Part shown: one piece after another, positions 34,209-45,963 of the stretch
How positions within the stretch are numbered: position 1 is the stretch's first letter
Layout of the letters: each line of letters opens with the position of its first letter
NCBI GenBank assembly: GCA_000226015.1
Contig: JH154707.1
Location: forward strand, 75,622 to 139,621
Source of the DNA: Mnemiopsis leidyi
Lineage: Eukaryota > Ctenophora > Tentaculata > Lobata > Bolinopsidae
Direction: 5' to 3'
Length of the DNA stretch: 64,000 bases
Position numbers and translations under genes: made by a program
The notes under the pieces: model-generated
The model's input: only the letters and a program-made list of their open reading frames with translations
Database searches by the model: none
What the model was told of the DNA's origin: nothing

Positions 34209-35714
34209 AACTTGTGTGTAAGTGTAACTAGAATATGTACTGAGTGTTATCATTTAAGTGTTATCATCTTATACTCATTGTGTACTTATCATTAGTGTAC
34301 TTTGAACAATGAACACAGTCCATAATTTACAAATAGTATAATAGTGAACATGATGATTTGCGAAACCTGCAACTCTTTCTCCATGAATGTATTATATTAA
34401 TTGCATACCATATATTATTATAATTAATGTTCAATATGTGACTTTTGTGCTTCAGCAAAAAGTATTTTTTTAGAGTAGGCCAGGTTATTCAGGGGTGATC
34501 AGAAGCCCAAAGCATGATTATCCCGCACTGGTACCCTGGCCTGCCCATTTTTAAGCTTCACTGATCATTGTTTTACCACATATCAATATGTATTGATTAC
34601 GGTGTAAAAATTAAAGTTTGTTTTATTAATCGTCGTTAATATGTCCACCTTCATTTCCAAGTGATGATGTGACTGAGTTAAATAAACTTGAGAACAAAAT
34701 CACGTTGGAGAGGATCAGGTACTAGGCTTTGTTCTTGGTTGGGCTTTGTTCTTGGTTGTGCTTCTAAACTCTAAATATTGATTTGACAGAAATGTAGCAG
34801 TCAACCCTTGGTTACTAATACCCCGCCTTTTTAAAAGCATTAACATCTTAAGCAATACCAAAGAAGCTGTAATGGTTGTAAGCTTTACCACATTAGCCTT
34901 GCCTCCAATTATCCTTCACTCAGATACAATGATGGACATTGAAAAAGAAATAAAATTCATTACATAACGTTTCTGTTAGAGATATGTCTAACTGTAACCC
35001 TATATAATACTAAGACACGCTGCACCAAGACTCCTATATGCTTATATGAGATAGAAACCGTTCTTTGGGTTTATCTTATAGAAAATTGCAAGTGCATATG
35101 CTTACGAGTTGATTTTGTGGGTGTAAACCCGAGCGAGAGGGAGAGATTACACGCATAGATATTGAGAGCCATGTGTCTATGTATAATAGATGTGTCCGGG
35201 TGTGTATGTATCTATGCAATTTCAGGCAGCATCCCGATATTCTAACTCAAAATCCTGGACGCGAATCTATAGTTTGTAATCGTCATCGATTAGATCCTAA
35301 CACCCCAGTCTCGAAACCCGGGTAAAGTGAGTTTACTGAGTTTTGTGGAGACCTGATCCATTCAAAACACTAATTAATTGTAACAGTCTCTAACAGAATC
35401 ATGATAACGACAAAAAATTGAATATTGATGATAAAAGTCAACGAGCATTTTCGATTAACAGTCTATGAGAATTGATAACTGATAAGTGCCAAACTCGTTA
35501 CGTATTATTGAATGTGTTTGTATCTAGCGGAATGTGAGTAATGGCTCGGATGTTTATTTGTCTTCAATTTGCTAACATAGGTCTAAGTGTTGTCGAAATT
35601 ACAGCGGCATAGTTTTTGAGCTTCAGTCAAATCGTTTTTGGCAAAGTAACCTACTTCAAAATTGTTTAGCGCAACAGTTTTATAGACTCAAGAAACAGTC
35701 CATTTTAAAGACCC
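34209..35714. other. Repeat-derived or intergenic DNA, no gene seen
   Basis: The first part is probably LINE 3' sequence. The rest has no open frame or motif that I can support. Confidence 0.4.
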
Positions 35715-36132
35715 TAACCACTTTTTTTTTATCGGCGTCGTGGCTCATTGGCTAACACCTTGGCCCGGCGATCTGAAGGTCACTGGTTCGAGCCCCGCTA
35801 GGGGCAAGTTCTATACATCAGATTTCTTGCTTGCAAGATCCGGTCAGTCTACCAAGCTGTGATTGGTACAGGGTCTCTGACCTTGGGAAGTATGCTTGGT
35901 GGATCACCGTGACGGGTATCCCATACCTGTATAGGTATGTGCTGAAATNNNNNNNNNNNNNNCATGTAATTGTGTGGTTTAGCGTATATCTGTGTAAAAG
36001 CAGATTCGCTCATGGTGTCGGGCACACTATCAGCCTTGGAGGATGTCATCAAAAAACCGCCGATAATTAATCTAGGTGGTGACTATTCCGAGGGTGGCGT
36101 GGTGTATGCTTTTTTTTTTTTTTAACCACTTT
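35715..36132 (+). mobile_element. tRNA-derived SINE with target-site duplication and T-rich tail
   Basis: An A box TGGCTCATTGG (35741-35751) and a B box GGTTCGAGCCC (35785-35795) lie in plus orientation. The element ends at a run of about sixteen T near 36110-36122. It is flanked by TAACCACTTT at 35715-35724 and 36123-36132, a 10-base target-site duplication, which argues for a real insertion. Fourteen N interrupt the body (35949-35962). A poly-T 3' tail is unusual for a SINE in this orientation. Confidence 0.75.
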
Positions 36133-36988
36133 CAACGAGTTTTTTGTGGCTTCTTATCGAAAGATCAATTGTCATTATTATTCATTGGGATTTGGGAGGT
36201 GTCCGAAATTTATCGCAAGGCATGACAGTGTTTCTTAAAATGAATTCGTCCTATCTTCCTTCTCGTTGGCCGATCGCCGTCCAAAGAATTTGGACGTTCA
36301 TTCGTGATAGAGATTGGTTCTGGAGGCACTTTACAAACGACCATTTTTAGCCATCTGATCTCGGTAGACGCCAAAATTCAAATATCAACTGTTTAGATCA
36401 CTGCAATACTGTATTTGCTTATTTGATATGATGAAGCATTATAACATTGTTTCTTTATAAGTGAGTCCTTCCACATTTTCTTTTAGGAATAGTATCATCG
36501 ATGGTTGGTTTTTATTGAATCATCTGCATCATTGACCATGAAATATATTCGGTTGCGTCAATTCGACTGTGCTATGCGTATTTCTTCTGAATACGCTTCA
36601 TGAATTTCAAATTGAATTTGTCAATAATTGTCGGCTCCTTTTTTTGTCTCGTTCATCTCTTAGTTTCTGGAATGAGATTTCGATACATAATCTGCTGAGT
36701 GCTACTCTCTGAAATATTTTTTTGTATTTTTCCTCTTTCAGCATGTGCATTGTAAACCGTGGTCGTGTTAATGGTAAAGGCTATTTTCAAAAAATCTCAA
36801 TTGCATACAGCATAATATGTGAATTCATTTTGGGGTATGAAAATTTTAGGGCTTTTCGTAAATTATAATCAGACTTTTTTGCAACAGGAGGCTAAAAATC
36901 GCACTTTACTGACGGCGAACAATTACCACAGAGCATCTTCCTTGTGACGAGGAGTCGTCAACTTGCACCCCAATTACCCTTTAACAAG

Positions 36989-37032
36989 GTCACGTGATGG
37001 TAAACAATTTGTCACGTGACAGTAAACAATTA
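36989..37032. promoter_or_regulatory. Two tandem E-box plus forkhead-site units
   Basis: Two adjacent 22-base units (36989-37010 and 37011-37032) each contain GTCACGTGA followed after two bases by GTAAACAATT. CACGTG is a bHLH-zipper site and GTAAACA is the forkhead core. Further CACGTG sites follow at about 37078 and 37210, with CCAAT boxes (ATTGG) near 37195 and 37235. Confidence 0.45.
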
Positions 37033-40000
37033 CGAGTGCAGATCAGAGAACAGAACCAAGTGTTTTCGTCAAAGTGGCACGTGCAGAATCAAGGCAAGGT
37101 GTTCTGTGCTATCACTTCTGAATGCTGCATGCTACCACTCGGACCTCTTTAATTGAGGGGACCGATCGTGTGATCCTTGTGATGCTCCTCTCTGATTGGC
37201 TACAATTTGCACGTGACACTGACACTGCAATTTCATTGGCTCATTGCGGACTGTCTATGTGAGTTTGTTTGTTTGATGTCGTAGTGACCTAAGAGAGTTT
37301 CATGTGTGAAGCAAGACCGCGGATATCGTGCTAACTTTGTTGTTATTGTACTGAAAGTGTTGTGGTCGTGTCTTTTGTTTGGAAGGTCCGGCCGACGCGT
37401 GTCAAGTTTGATATGTCCTTTGTTTCCCCAGTCACTCACTTCGCACGACCGTCAGTTCGAGCTGAATACATTTTGTTGGGAGTTTCAGCTTATTCGGCCT
37501 CTTCAGCTACTACTTATTAATGCGTAGAGTCGCGAGGAAACTCGATTACTTAGTGCATATTGTCGTTATTTGATACACTTAGTTTTCTTTTACATTATGT
37601 GTAATGAACCCCGTTTATCCTAGTAGACTTTCTCTGATTCACGTTTCCACTTGAGATTTCTCCTGGATTTCAGTAACTAATGCAGCCCCCGATAGCATCC
37701 TAGCACCCCAACAGGTAGCTTTTGTAAACAGTGATCGAATTTGTGTGGCAGTGAACGGCAACCAATCATGTATTTGCATTCCCGACATACCCTCCTAGCC
37801 AATCACGGAGCAGGTTGGTTGTGACACTAACCAATCAGAACCTGTTAATCACCTATAGTTGAGTTTTCTCTAGGCTATCTTATTTTATCCCTGAGTTACT
37901 TCACGGGACGATATCTTTAGTTCAAGAGAACATCGCTAATACTCTTTAGTCTTGTTGGTTAGTCGTCAATCTCTATCAGTATCCTTTTCTGTAATCAGTC
38001 TATCATGATATCGCAATGTTCCAGTTTTGTTTACAGTCACCGTCTATCAAATAAAGTGAAAATTCAAAAGTATATTTGTGTGTTGATTGACCGGTTCTTG
38101 AAGCGGTCACGTTGCTAACTTTCCAGTCAGAGTGTAACTCAATCCCATCCATTAATCAAAGCTGTACCCAATCAACATATTTTAATTTGATATACCCAGG
38201 TCCAGCAAACTTGAAGCTTTCCTAGGGTGGGGCCTTTAATCTCAATCAAGCGAAGGTAGGGCTCACCATCCGCCATTAGAGTTTTAAAGACTTCAGCCAT
38301 TTTAACGATCAGGCGGTCTAGCGATAATGAAGATATCGTCTGAAGAGCGTGCTTTGACAGTTGGCTTTTACGAGAATGGTTTTTTAGCAGTTTCTGAACA
38401 CTTCTGTTTGCAATCTGCAATATTTTGTCTGACTAACATTAGCTTATTTTGCTGACGTGTTTAGACAGGTTTTGGACCTTAGTATATTCTGAAGAACAAT
38501 TCGTCGATTTTTTAAAACACGTGCGTGCATTTAATATCGCAGTACGACTGATTTCTCTTTCCAAAGAAGGCACTAGATGAATGGTGTAAACATTTTCCTT
38601 ATGCCCTGCAATCATAGGACGCCCCATTGAGCTACAGTTTTATCAGTTTAAGTATCAATAGGCTACTTTCGCTTTCTGAAATTCGCAACGGTTTGGATCC
38701 CCTTATGGCCTATTTGCTACATCGCTCAATGCTGGAAAATAGGCATGAAAATTTTTCAAAATTTTGGTATTTGTATTGCTAGCATACGCCATGGAACATT
38801 TTATTTTTACAAACAAGCAACCTAGCTTGCAATTTGCAGAAATTTTTCTTATAAAGTTTCTAGGGTACTGATGTTATACGTCTAGAGATAACATAATGAG
38901 CATTACCAAGATTAGGTTTTTCATTTCAGCCTAAAATGAGGTTTTGTCCCAACTAGTGAAGATGGTCCTACTCACCACCAAATAAGCTACTTGCCGATCA
39001 GCCCTGTACTAAACGTACCCTTTAGAGGCTCTACCCTGTGATTGGCTGGATCGTGTCACGTGAGAGAAACCACGTTCTCTGATTGGGCAAATCTCTGAAA
39101 CACACTATATGTCTCTAAAGTACTCTAAACTGTAGCATACCAAGGTCTTAAGTTGAGTAATTGTCCACCCAATTTGGTTTAGACAAGACGTGGACTTGCC
39201 TCTTAATCCTGACATTATATTCGTCTGCCTGCATGGCCTGGCGGACTGTTTCTCTCTCAAACCACTTTAAATTTTCAGATCGACACGCCAGTTTGACTTC
39301 CTCATTTCCGTTTTGACAATCTTCGTATCGTATTATCAGTTGTTTAACTTAACGATTTGTCTGAAGACGTGATTTTTACGTTACCTTATTCTGATGAAAA
39401 GACGTAATCTCCTGTGCACCAAGCTGTGTCTTGGAACACCAAATTGCAAATGTCAGTATTTAGTAGCCTTGCTTCACGCCCTTATCCGTCGCTGTATGTT
39501 TGCTGTCCTTATTGCAGGTGTGCTTTGGTGTTGAAATTTAGTATAGGTTCTACAAACCACGTGACAGGACACAATTAAGGGGGTGATATCAGAGGGAAAT
39601 AGACTGGAGGGGTTTGCAGAAGTGAGGAGTCACTATTTTGGAGGTAGGCGTAGGGTGTGATAAGGGGTGATGTTGGGACTCGGGGTGTTGATCTTGTCAC
39701 TTCTATAGTTGTTTATTTATTGTGGGTTGAACCTCGGAGGTGTTTGAAATCGCTGTGATCCTCCAACCTCCTTCTTTATTTCCGTTTTTGGGGGTTGTAA
39801 TTTTACGTTTAATTTGTGAGCGTCGAGAAAGTAATAAAGAACTTAGTTTTTTCTTGTTGGTTCGATGATTTTACTATGTTTTATATTGAGAGTTTGATAA
39901 GGCAGATTTCTTGATGCTAAAATAAGCTAGATATTGAGGTGTCTACTACACACGTCTGTTTTACACACACGTCTGTGTTACACCCGTCTAGATAACTTTT

Positions 40001-41029
40001 ACAACGATAACCGATTTCAACGGTGATCAAGAGTTTAGACTTGAGATGCACCCCAGGTCTTCCCAGGTAACTTGTAAGAAATCTATGGTGACATTTTGTC
40101 TAATCTTATAGTCTTATACGCGAGTATACAACCAAACATCCACACACCCCCGCATATATTATATCTTTCTGTCCTTGTAATCTCAAAATAGGTTGTCGTC
40201 TGTCCGCTCTTCCAGGAATATCTGTCTGTAAGTGAGTGATTGCCATTCAATGTTTATTTTTACCCCTCTGAAACACTGTGGTCTTCGTTTATTTCTCCCA
40301 ATTTTACCAGACGACTTTATTGAAAAACCTTTTGGTCTTCACTCGTAGGATACATGATAACGTAATTGGATTATACATTTTTGACCCTATTTTGACAGGC
40401 TACATTACATATTCTTATCTCATTACCATGAATTTTTGTACAATACCAGATGAATACCCATGGTTCCATTTTGTCCCACGTTTATTACGGTTAACTTTCC
40501 TCGTCATCTTTAGCCCTTGTTGAGTCTAAATGTGTTTCCTTTTAATTCTTGACTTAAGAGCATGGGATGAAGCTTTAAGTTTTGATCTGACAATTTTTGA
40601 TATTTTATTTGTAGTAGCAGCGAATAGTTATTTAGTATCATAACAGCTCTGATTTGAATGCTACTTTTTCTCGAAATAATATCAAACAGACACGTTCGCA
40701 TTCATTCTCAAATTATTTGTATAATAGTGGTGTTGAAAGTATTAAAAAAATATATCGAGCAAAAATTTCCCTAACAGATCGTATTTCTTAGTCATCCAGA
40801 GAAAAGTAACATTAAAATCAGATATGATATCTTTGTTATACCTTCTTGAATCTTGACTAATATGGTCTCAAATTCTCCTTAAAACATTTGGTTGCGTTCA
40901 CTTCCGATATCTTACTATAGTTTTCATGAGCTGACTTTGATAAGTGTTAATGAGACTTTGGGAGGTTTCATCCAACATGCGATACAATTTAAACGTAATT
41001 CAGCGGTTCCTACTTGGTAATCAGACCCG

Positions 41030-41291
41030 TTATTGGTCAACGTACAGCCACGTGGCTGCTTCTCGCACGCTCATTGGTTTTAGTCGTGAAATGTGTCGTC
41101 CTATTGGCCGGTTTGACTGGTGAAGTAAGTTCCGACTACGCTGTGTTGAAGCCCTCAAAGATCGGATGTGAGTTGTCAGGTGGTTTCCATGGAGATTCTG
41201 ATTGGCTACCGTCAAACCACGTGATTTCTGTACCGCTCCACGATTGGCTGATTCGATGACATGCTGCCAGACGTGCTGTCTCGTTATAAAG
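41030..41291 (+). promoter_or_regulatory. Candidate promoter: CCAAT boxes, CACGTG and TATAAAG
   Basis: Five ATTGG (CCAAT) elements lie between 41031 and 41246, with CACGTG near 41050 and 41218 and TATAAA at 41285-41290. The 16-mer CTGTCTCGTTATAAAG (41276-41291) matches 43960-43975 at 15 positions. No gene starts just downstream; it could be a distal promoter spliced to the gene at 45964. Confidence 0.4.
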
Positions 41292-43669
41292 CTGCCAAAT
41301 TTGTTTCGCCCTGGAGGAAAAAACAAGAGCGTGCAAAATTACCTGCATATTTAGAGTCGCGTGTATAGTGAAGAATGTGTGATATATCCAGTGCAGTTTT
41401 ACTTTCGCGATGTTCGCACAACAACTTTCTTCTTTTCTCATGTTTAATTTCTTGTTGAATTTAAATTTCTCACATTTTTTAAAACTCAAGTTTGCAATTT
41501 GTGTTTTTAAACAGAAAATGTTCACAACTTTAACCGTTAGCTGGAAAGTTGCTAAAGCTAGTTATTGCTGAATTACTAAAGTTTGCCAATCTTGCATCGT
41601 CGACAATTTCCTTTATTTCAGAACTTTTGACCGCGAACTCATTCGACATTTGTCCACTGACAAGCAATTGCATTCTAGCGCTATTTCCAATTTCTAAACC
41701 AAATACCGATGCAAATGTTCACCTCAAACTATTTCTAATCCCACTCAAAAGTTGTAGCGAAAATTGTTGGTGCCTTCCTGCTTTAAGTTTCTAACAAAAG
41801 AAATACTGTACTTTCCTTTGTGAACCTCTCTAGATGACTTAATTGGCCTTAATCTTGTCTTAATGTTCTTTGATCTTAACCGTGAACCTTAAAATTGTAC
41901 GCCTGCTTAACTTCATATTGCATAGTCGGCTATTTCCGGTTTAGTTATTCTAATCACGTCATTGAGAACTTAACTTACTTAATGGTAAAGAACTACGAAA
42001 AGTGGCTCCGATAAAATCTGCACAACGCATTAGTGGTGTTACAAGATTTTCTCGAGGATCTTTTCATCATCACTAAGATTATAATCCATAATTTATTTTT
42101 CGTCTTACAAACTAACAAATTATTATAAACAACTTAAAAGCTCATTTTCATATTTTTCTTACCTATAAAAAGTAAGTAACTGTATAGACAGCTGGACACG
42201 TGATAAGATTTACAGCATGTCACGTGATATATTTTATTTTACTTCTCAATCTATTAAACTACTGCTTTACTCTGAGCCAATAAATCTACAAGTGCTCCCT
42301 GTCTGTTGTCACCGATACGGGCATTTTGTCCTCGGTCCTTAAACGTTTCAACCTTATCGTGACAAGTATCATTTAGCGTTTAAGAATTGCATCTGTACCA
42401 GTCTTCAACTATTACTCAATACTCATCAGTCATTTAACAGAAATTATCGCTTGGTTAAACTCGGTATCTTACATTTCTCATGAGTATGATTATTAGTATT
42501 ACGGTTTACTTCTTTTTTCCTCTTCAGCTTTATAAAACATGTACCCCAATTTGTTTGCATCTCACGTATCGAAATCATTGAAACTGATCTGCGGTCGACA
42601 CTCTGCATCGGTTAGAAGTTTGAGTTCGAATCTGGGGCGGCCGGGAAAAATCGAAAGTTTGATTGGAAAAGTTCAGATTACTTACGCCATGTTACCGTAA
42701 TCGGAACTTTTTCGTCTAAAACCAATCAGTCAACGGTTCCCGGTTATTGGTTACTATCTGACAGTTAACAGTTATCATTTTACGGTTACCGGTTAACATT
42801 CACCCGTAACCATTCTACCATTGTGTTTGTACACATGTTTGTGCTTTCAGGGTGCAGCTGGTACGATAATTGAACTTACAAACAGTTGGAAACTCATCTT
42901 CCGTCTTGCCTGAGACACCACCCCAATTAACCTAATTCAATCGTGTATTCTCTATCCAGATCCATCCTGCAAGCATGCCCTCTCCCTCGCTCTCTTCCCA
43001 AGTCTCCTAGTGCTCCTAACCCGGTATTAGATTATTGTTTGGGATGATTTGTTTACTTCACAGCTAATTCTGGGTTAAATTAGTCACAATTTCTCGTAAT
43101 TCCGTGATGCATTGCCGTTTCAGTGGAGACGCTGGCATACTTACTGTAGCCCTGACGTATGTTAAATAACAATTCGATGCCTTTAATCCTGACCCATTAG
43201 CGTGTTATGGCAACTAGAATTTGTCATTGTGTTTTGTCGGGATACTCTGGTTAAGTCTCACATGGAATGTACAAATTCTAATCTTTGTTTTCTGAATTTT
43301 CTTTGCCTTTATAGTTTTTAGGACGAACGCATCCTTGCATTTGGCGGTCTCGGAAAAAACACAAACTTGACAATAAACTCCAGGTTTAGTAAAGTTTGCC
43401 CGTTACTTGACAGATCTGTCAATGCGATATTTCTCACCAGAAACCCAATTCCGGAGTCCCAGGGATTCAATAACCCAATATCCGGTATCCCTGCAGAAGA
43501 CCCAGCTTCCAGCTGTAAACACAGAAGGACAGGGGATGTATAGCAGAGCAGCTGTCATCCTGAACACATACACATTTACCGGGCACTTCCGTGTTGTGCA
43601 CCCTGTACAGTCAGCTCCAATCTGGTGAACTGTACAATACTCTTGTAGGTGTGTCTACTGGAGCGAGCG

Positions 43670-43975
43670 GGGTTCTCATTGGTCGTACTTGATCATGTGG
43701 TACAAATAGTTTGCTCTGATTGGATGGATTGTTCTGGATTATGAACTTGCTGTTCCTGAATGGTGTTGTTGGTCACTTTGCTTGTTACCGGAGAGTTTAG
43801 CCGTTAAAGTTGTGAATAAGTGGTGCACTCTGCATTTTCTCTGATACTCTACCCAGTAATTAATTACCGTCCTCCACGTGCTATCTTATTCGGTTCCCAT
43901 GTCAACCAATCAAACAAGCTGGTAAAATCACGTGCCGTAATCTTATCACGTGACCTGCTCTGTCTCGGTATAAAG
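43670..43975 (+). promoter_or_regulatory. Second candidate promoter with the same core
   Basis: CCAAT elements occur near 43678, 43716 and 43908. CACGTG lies at 43929-43934 and 43947-43952, and CTGTCTCGGTATAAAG at 43960-43975. The order and core match the 41.0-41.3 kb module. It lies about 2 kb upstream of the LRR gene on the same strand. Confidence 0.4.
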
Positions 43976-45432
43976 TGCTCCCAGAACTCAGCTGCTAATT
44001 AAATTAACTCTCCTTATTTGCATCCTGACTAGCCACACAACCCTGCCTGTAAATCTACTCAATCTGACGATCTAGTCAACCTCAAGATATACCTAGATTG
44101 TTATTGAAAACATTATCTGCTTCTCTGATTCAATAAGTTGAGGTTGGAGATTCTACCGTACTCCGCTTTAACTTTGTTTGTGTCGAGTTTGGTTAAACTC
44201 GTTTGTTTCCTTTTTTATTTTTTGTGCTATTTCCTAAACGATCTTGTTAAATCCTTATTCATCTTAATTCACTTTATTTCCGAAAGGCCATCCGAATTTG
44301 TCCGAAATATTAATTATACTACTTAGGTATTTAGCATTAGTAGTGGTGTCTCTCGAGGCGCTCTGCGCAGAAAACCAGACAGATATTCAAAGATATCAAG
44401 TTTGTGTGCCGTTTTTATAGTTTTAATACGTAAATGGATTAGTCCTATGGCCAAACGTCAAAGCTCATGTAGGATTGTCCGAAATGATTAAAAGCACCAA
44501 GTTGACCGACCAGTCTGTCCTTATGTCGTCGCATGAAATCTTGGCCCCGAAATTTGGAACGCACGTTGAATGTTGAAGTGCCACCGGAAATAACCAGACA
44601 ATAGTCCTAAGCTCATTTCTAGTGCATCACAATGTCTGCCTTCAGTCATTCGCCTGTTTATACACAACGATGATGAAATTTAAGGAAAACCACGGCGCGA
44701 GGAGATGCCGTCAGAACTTTTTATTGTACGTTGTTAATTCCTGGATTTAGAAATCGTCTGGTGGGAGTTTACTTCTAAAGTTAACATGTAGTATCAGCTA
44801 TCGTTAATCTTATTTCACCTCTGCTGTCATCTTTATTTCAAATTTTAAATGTCAAGCCATTGCTACCCCGGATAGAAAGGTAAAGACAGTGTTATAACAA
44901 CTAAGCTTATTTTCACCTCAAAGTTTCTACTGTATTGTATTGTTTGGTAGCGATAGAGCAGTTTAGGTTGAAGATAAAATAAGTTATCTCAGTAAACTAT
45001 AGCAAGTTTTAAGGTTTAATTGCAGAAGAAAATTGCTTATGTTCTCACTTCCCGCCGAACTTTACCCTTTAAAATCTCGGTTCAGTCTCCTGCTAAATGG
45101 CTAAGTGATCATGCGGTGCTTTTAATCTGGGGCCGTCCTATTAGCGAGTTGAGATGTTTCTGTGTTTGTTTGTTCTGTTACCATGATACGCCTCCCGATG
45201 TCCTTTAAGTACCACTTAGTGACCTAAATCAAGTGGATCATTTCTTGGAAGCTTCACAGGTCGGGAACAACGACAAAAAACCATCAGAAATTCAAAAGAT
45301 TTCGTGGGAATAGCTTGTATTCCAAGAACTTGACCAGTAATCTTAAGGAACTTTTTCATGTTTGATATCGCCAACAGCTGCAGCATATTTTACGCTTGTT
45401 TCTTATTGGTGCGAGAATGTGCCACTTTGTGA

Positions 45433-45510
45433 GCACTTTCCATTTACTAGCACTTTACATTTACTAGCACTTCACATTTACTAGCACTTCACATTTACTA
45501 GCACTTCATA
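45433..45510. repeat. Short tandem repeat, about 18-bp period
   Basis: Four to five copies of a CATTTACTAGCACTT unit lie just upstream of the LRR-gene promoter candidate. Confidence 0.85.
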
Positions 45511-45550
45511 TGTACAGTTTGGACTCACTCGACCAAAGTAACCTCAATAC

Positions 45551-45726
45551 CACGTGGTAGCACATCCACCAATCACACGAGATGAACTCCCACTGAGACT
45601 TTTTTCAAAGAGATATGCGACAATTTATAATGGCTATTAAATGCCACCAGGGCACCCGCTTAATTTGCGGAATCATATGATCGCATTTTAGGTGTTCCGT
45701 AGTGACATGTGTGTGAGGAGTATAAA
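45551..45726 (+). promoter_or_regulatory. Proximal promoter candidate of the LRR gene
   Basis: CACGTG at 45551-45556, a CCAAT box near 45571 and TATAAA at 45721-45726 lie within 420 bases of the ATG at 45964. An acceptor-like CCTGCTAG directly precedes the ATG, so a 5' UTR intron or leader splicing is possible. Confidence 0.4.
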
Positions 45727-45963
45727 CTTTATTGTAGCTGTGTTTGTAATTCGACTTGGTCTCGAGTTCAAACTGTTTTACAGCACTGTTTTAATATTTG
45801 TATTTTAGCTTGGTGTCCGGTCTTTTGATTGCCGATTGAGCTTTGATTAAACTTGATCTTTGACTTTAGTTGGATCGTCGAAACTAAGAGAATCCGTTCG
45901 GCGTTCGCAAAACAGTAAAAAGAGCTTGATAACAAAAAGACTAACGACTTGTTATCCTGCTAG

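Larger units (their letters stand above)
36133..45550. other. Large gene-free region with regulatory-looking modules
   Basis: I find no supported coding exon. A possible minus-strand exon pair at 38172-38627 is discussed among the rejected items. CACGTG and CCAAT motifs recur together around 36989-37250, 37740-37860, 39040-39100, 41030-41290, 42195-42230 and 43670-43975. AATAAA signals occur near 38049 and 39833. The next gene on the plus strand begins just behind a splice acceptor, so this may be promoter and 5'-intron territory for it, or may hold non-coding transcription units. Confidence 0.4.

Noticed and set aside
38172-38627. Possible minus-strand exon pair (SLDRLIVKMAEVFKTLMADG and neighbours)
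   Set aside because: It looks protein-like and has an acceptor-like site, but no start, no clear donor and no family; too weak to call.
42590-42680. B-box-like GAGTTCGAATCTGG
   Set aside because: No A box at the right distance and no stem pairing; at most a SINE fragment.
43413-43628. Possible extra coding exon upstream of the LRR gene
   Set aside because: Borders look like splice sites, but joining it to 45964 gives a stop at the junction; it could only be untranslated.
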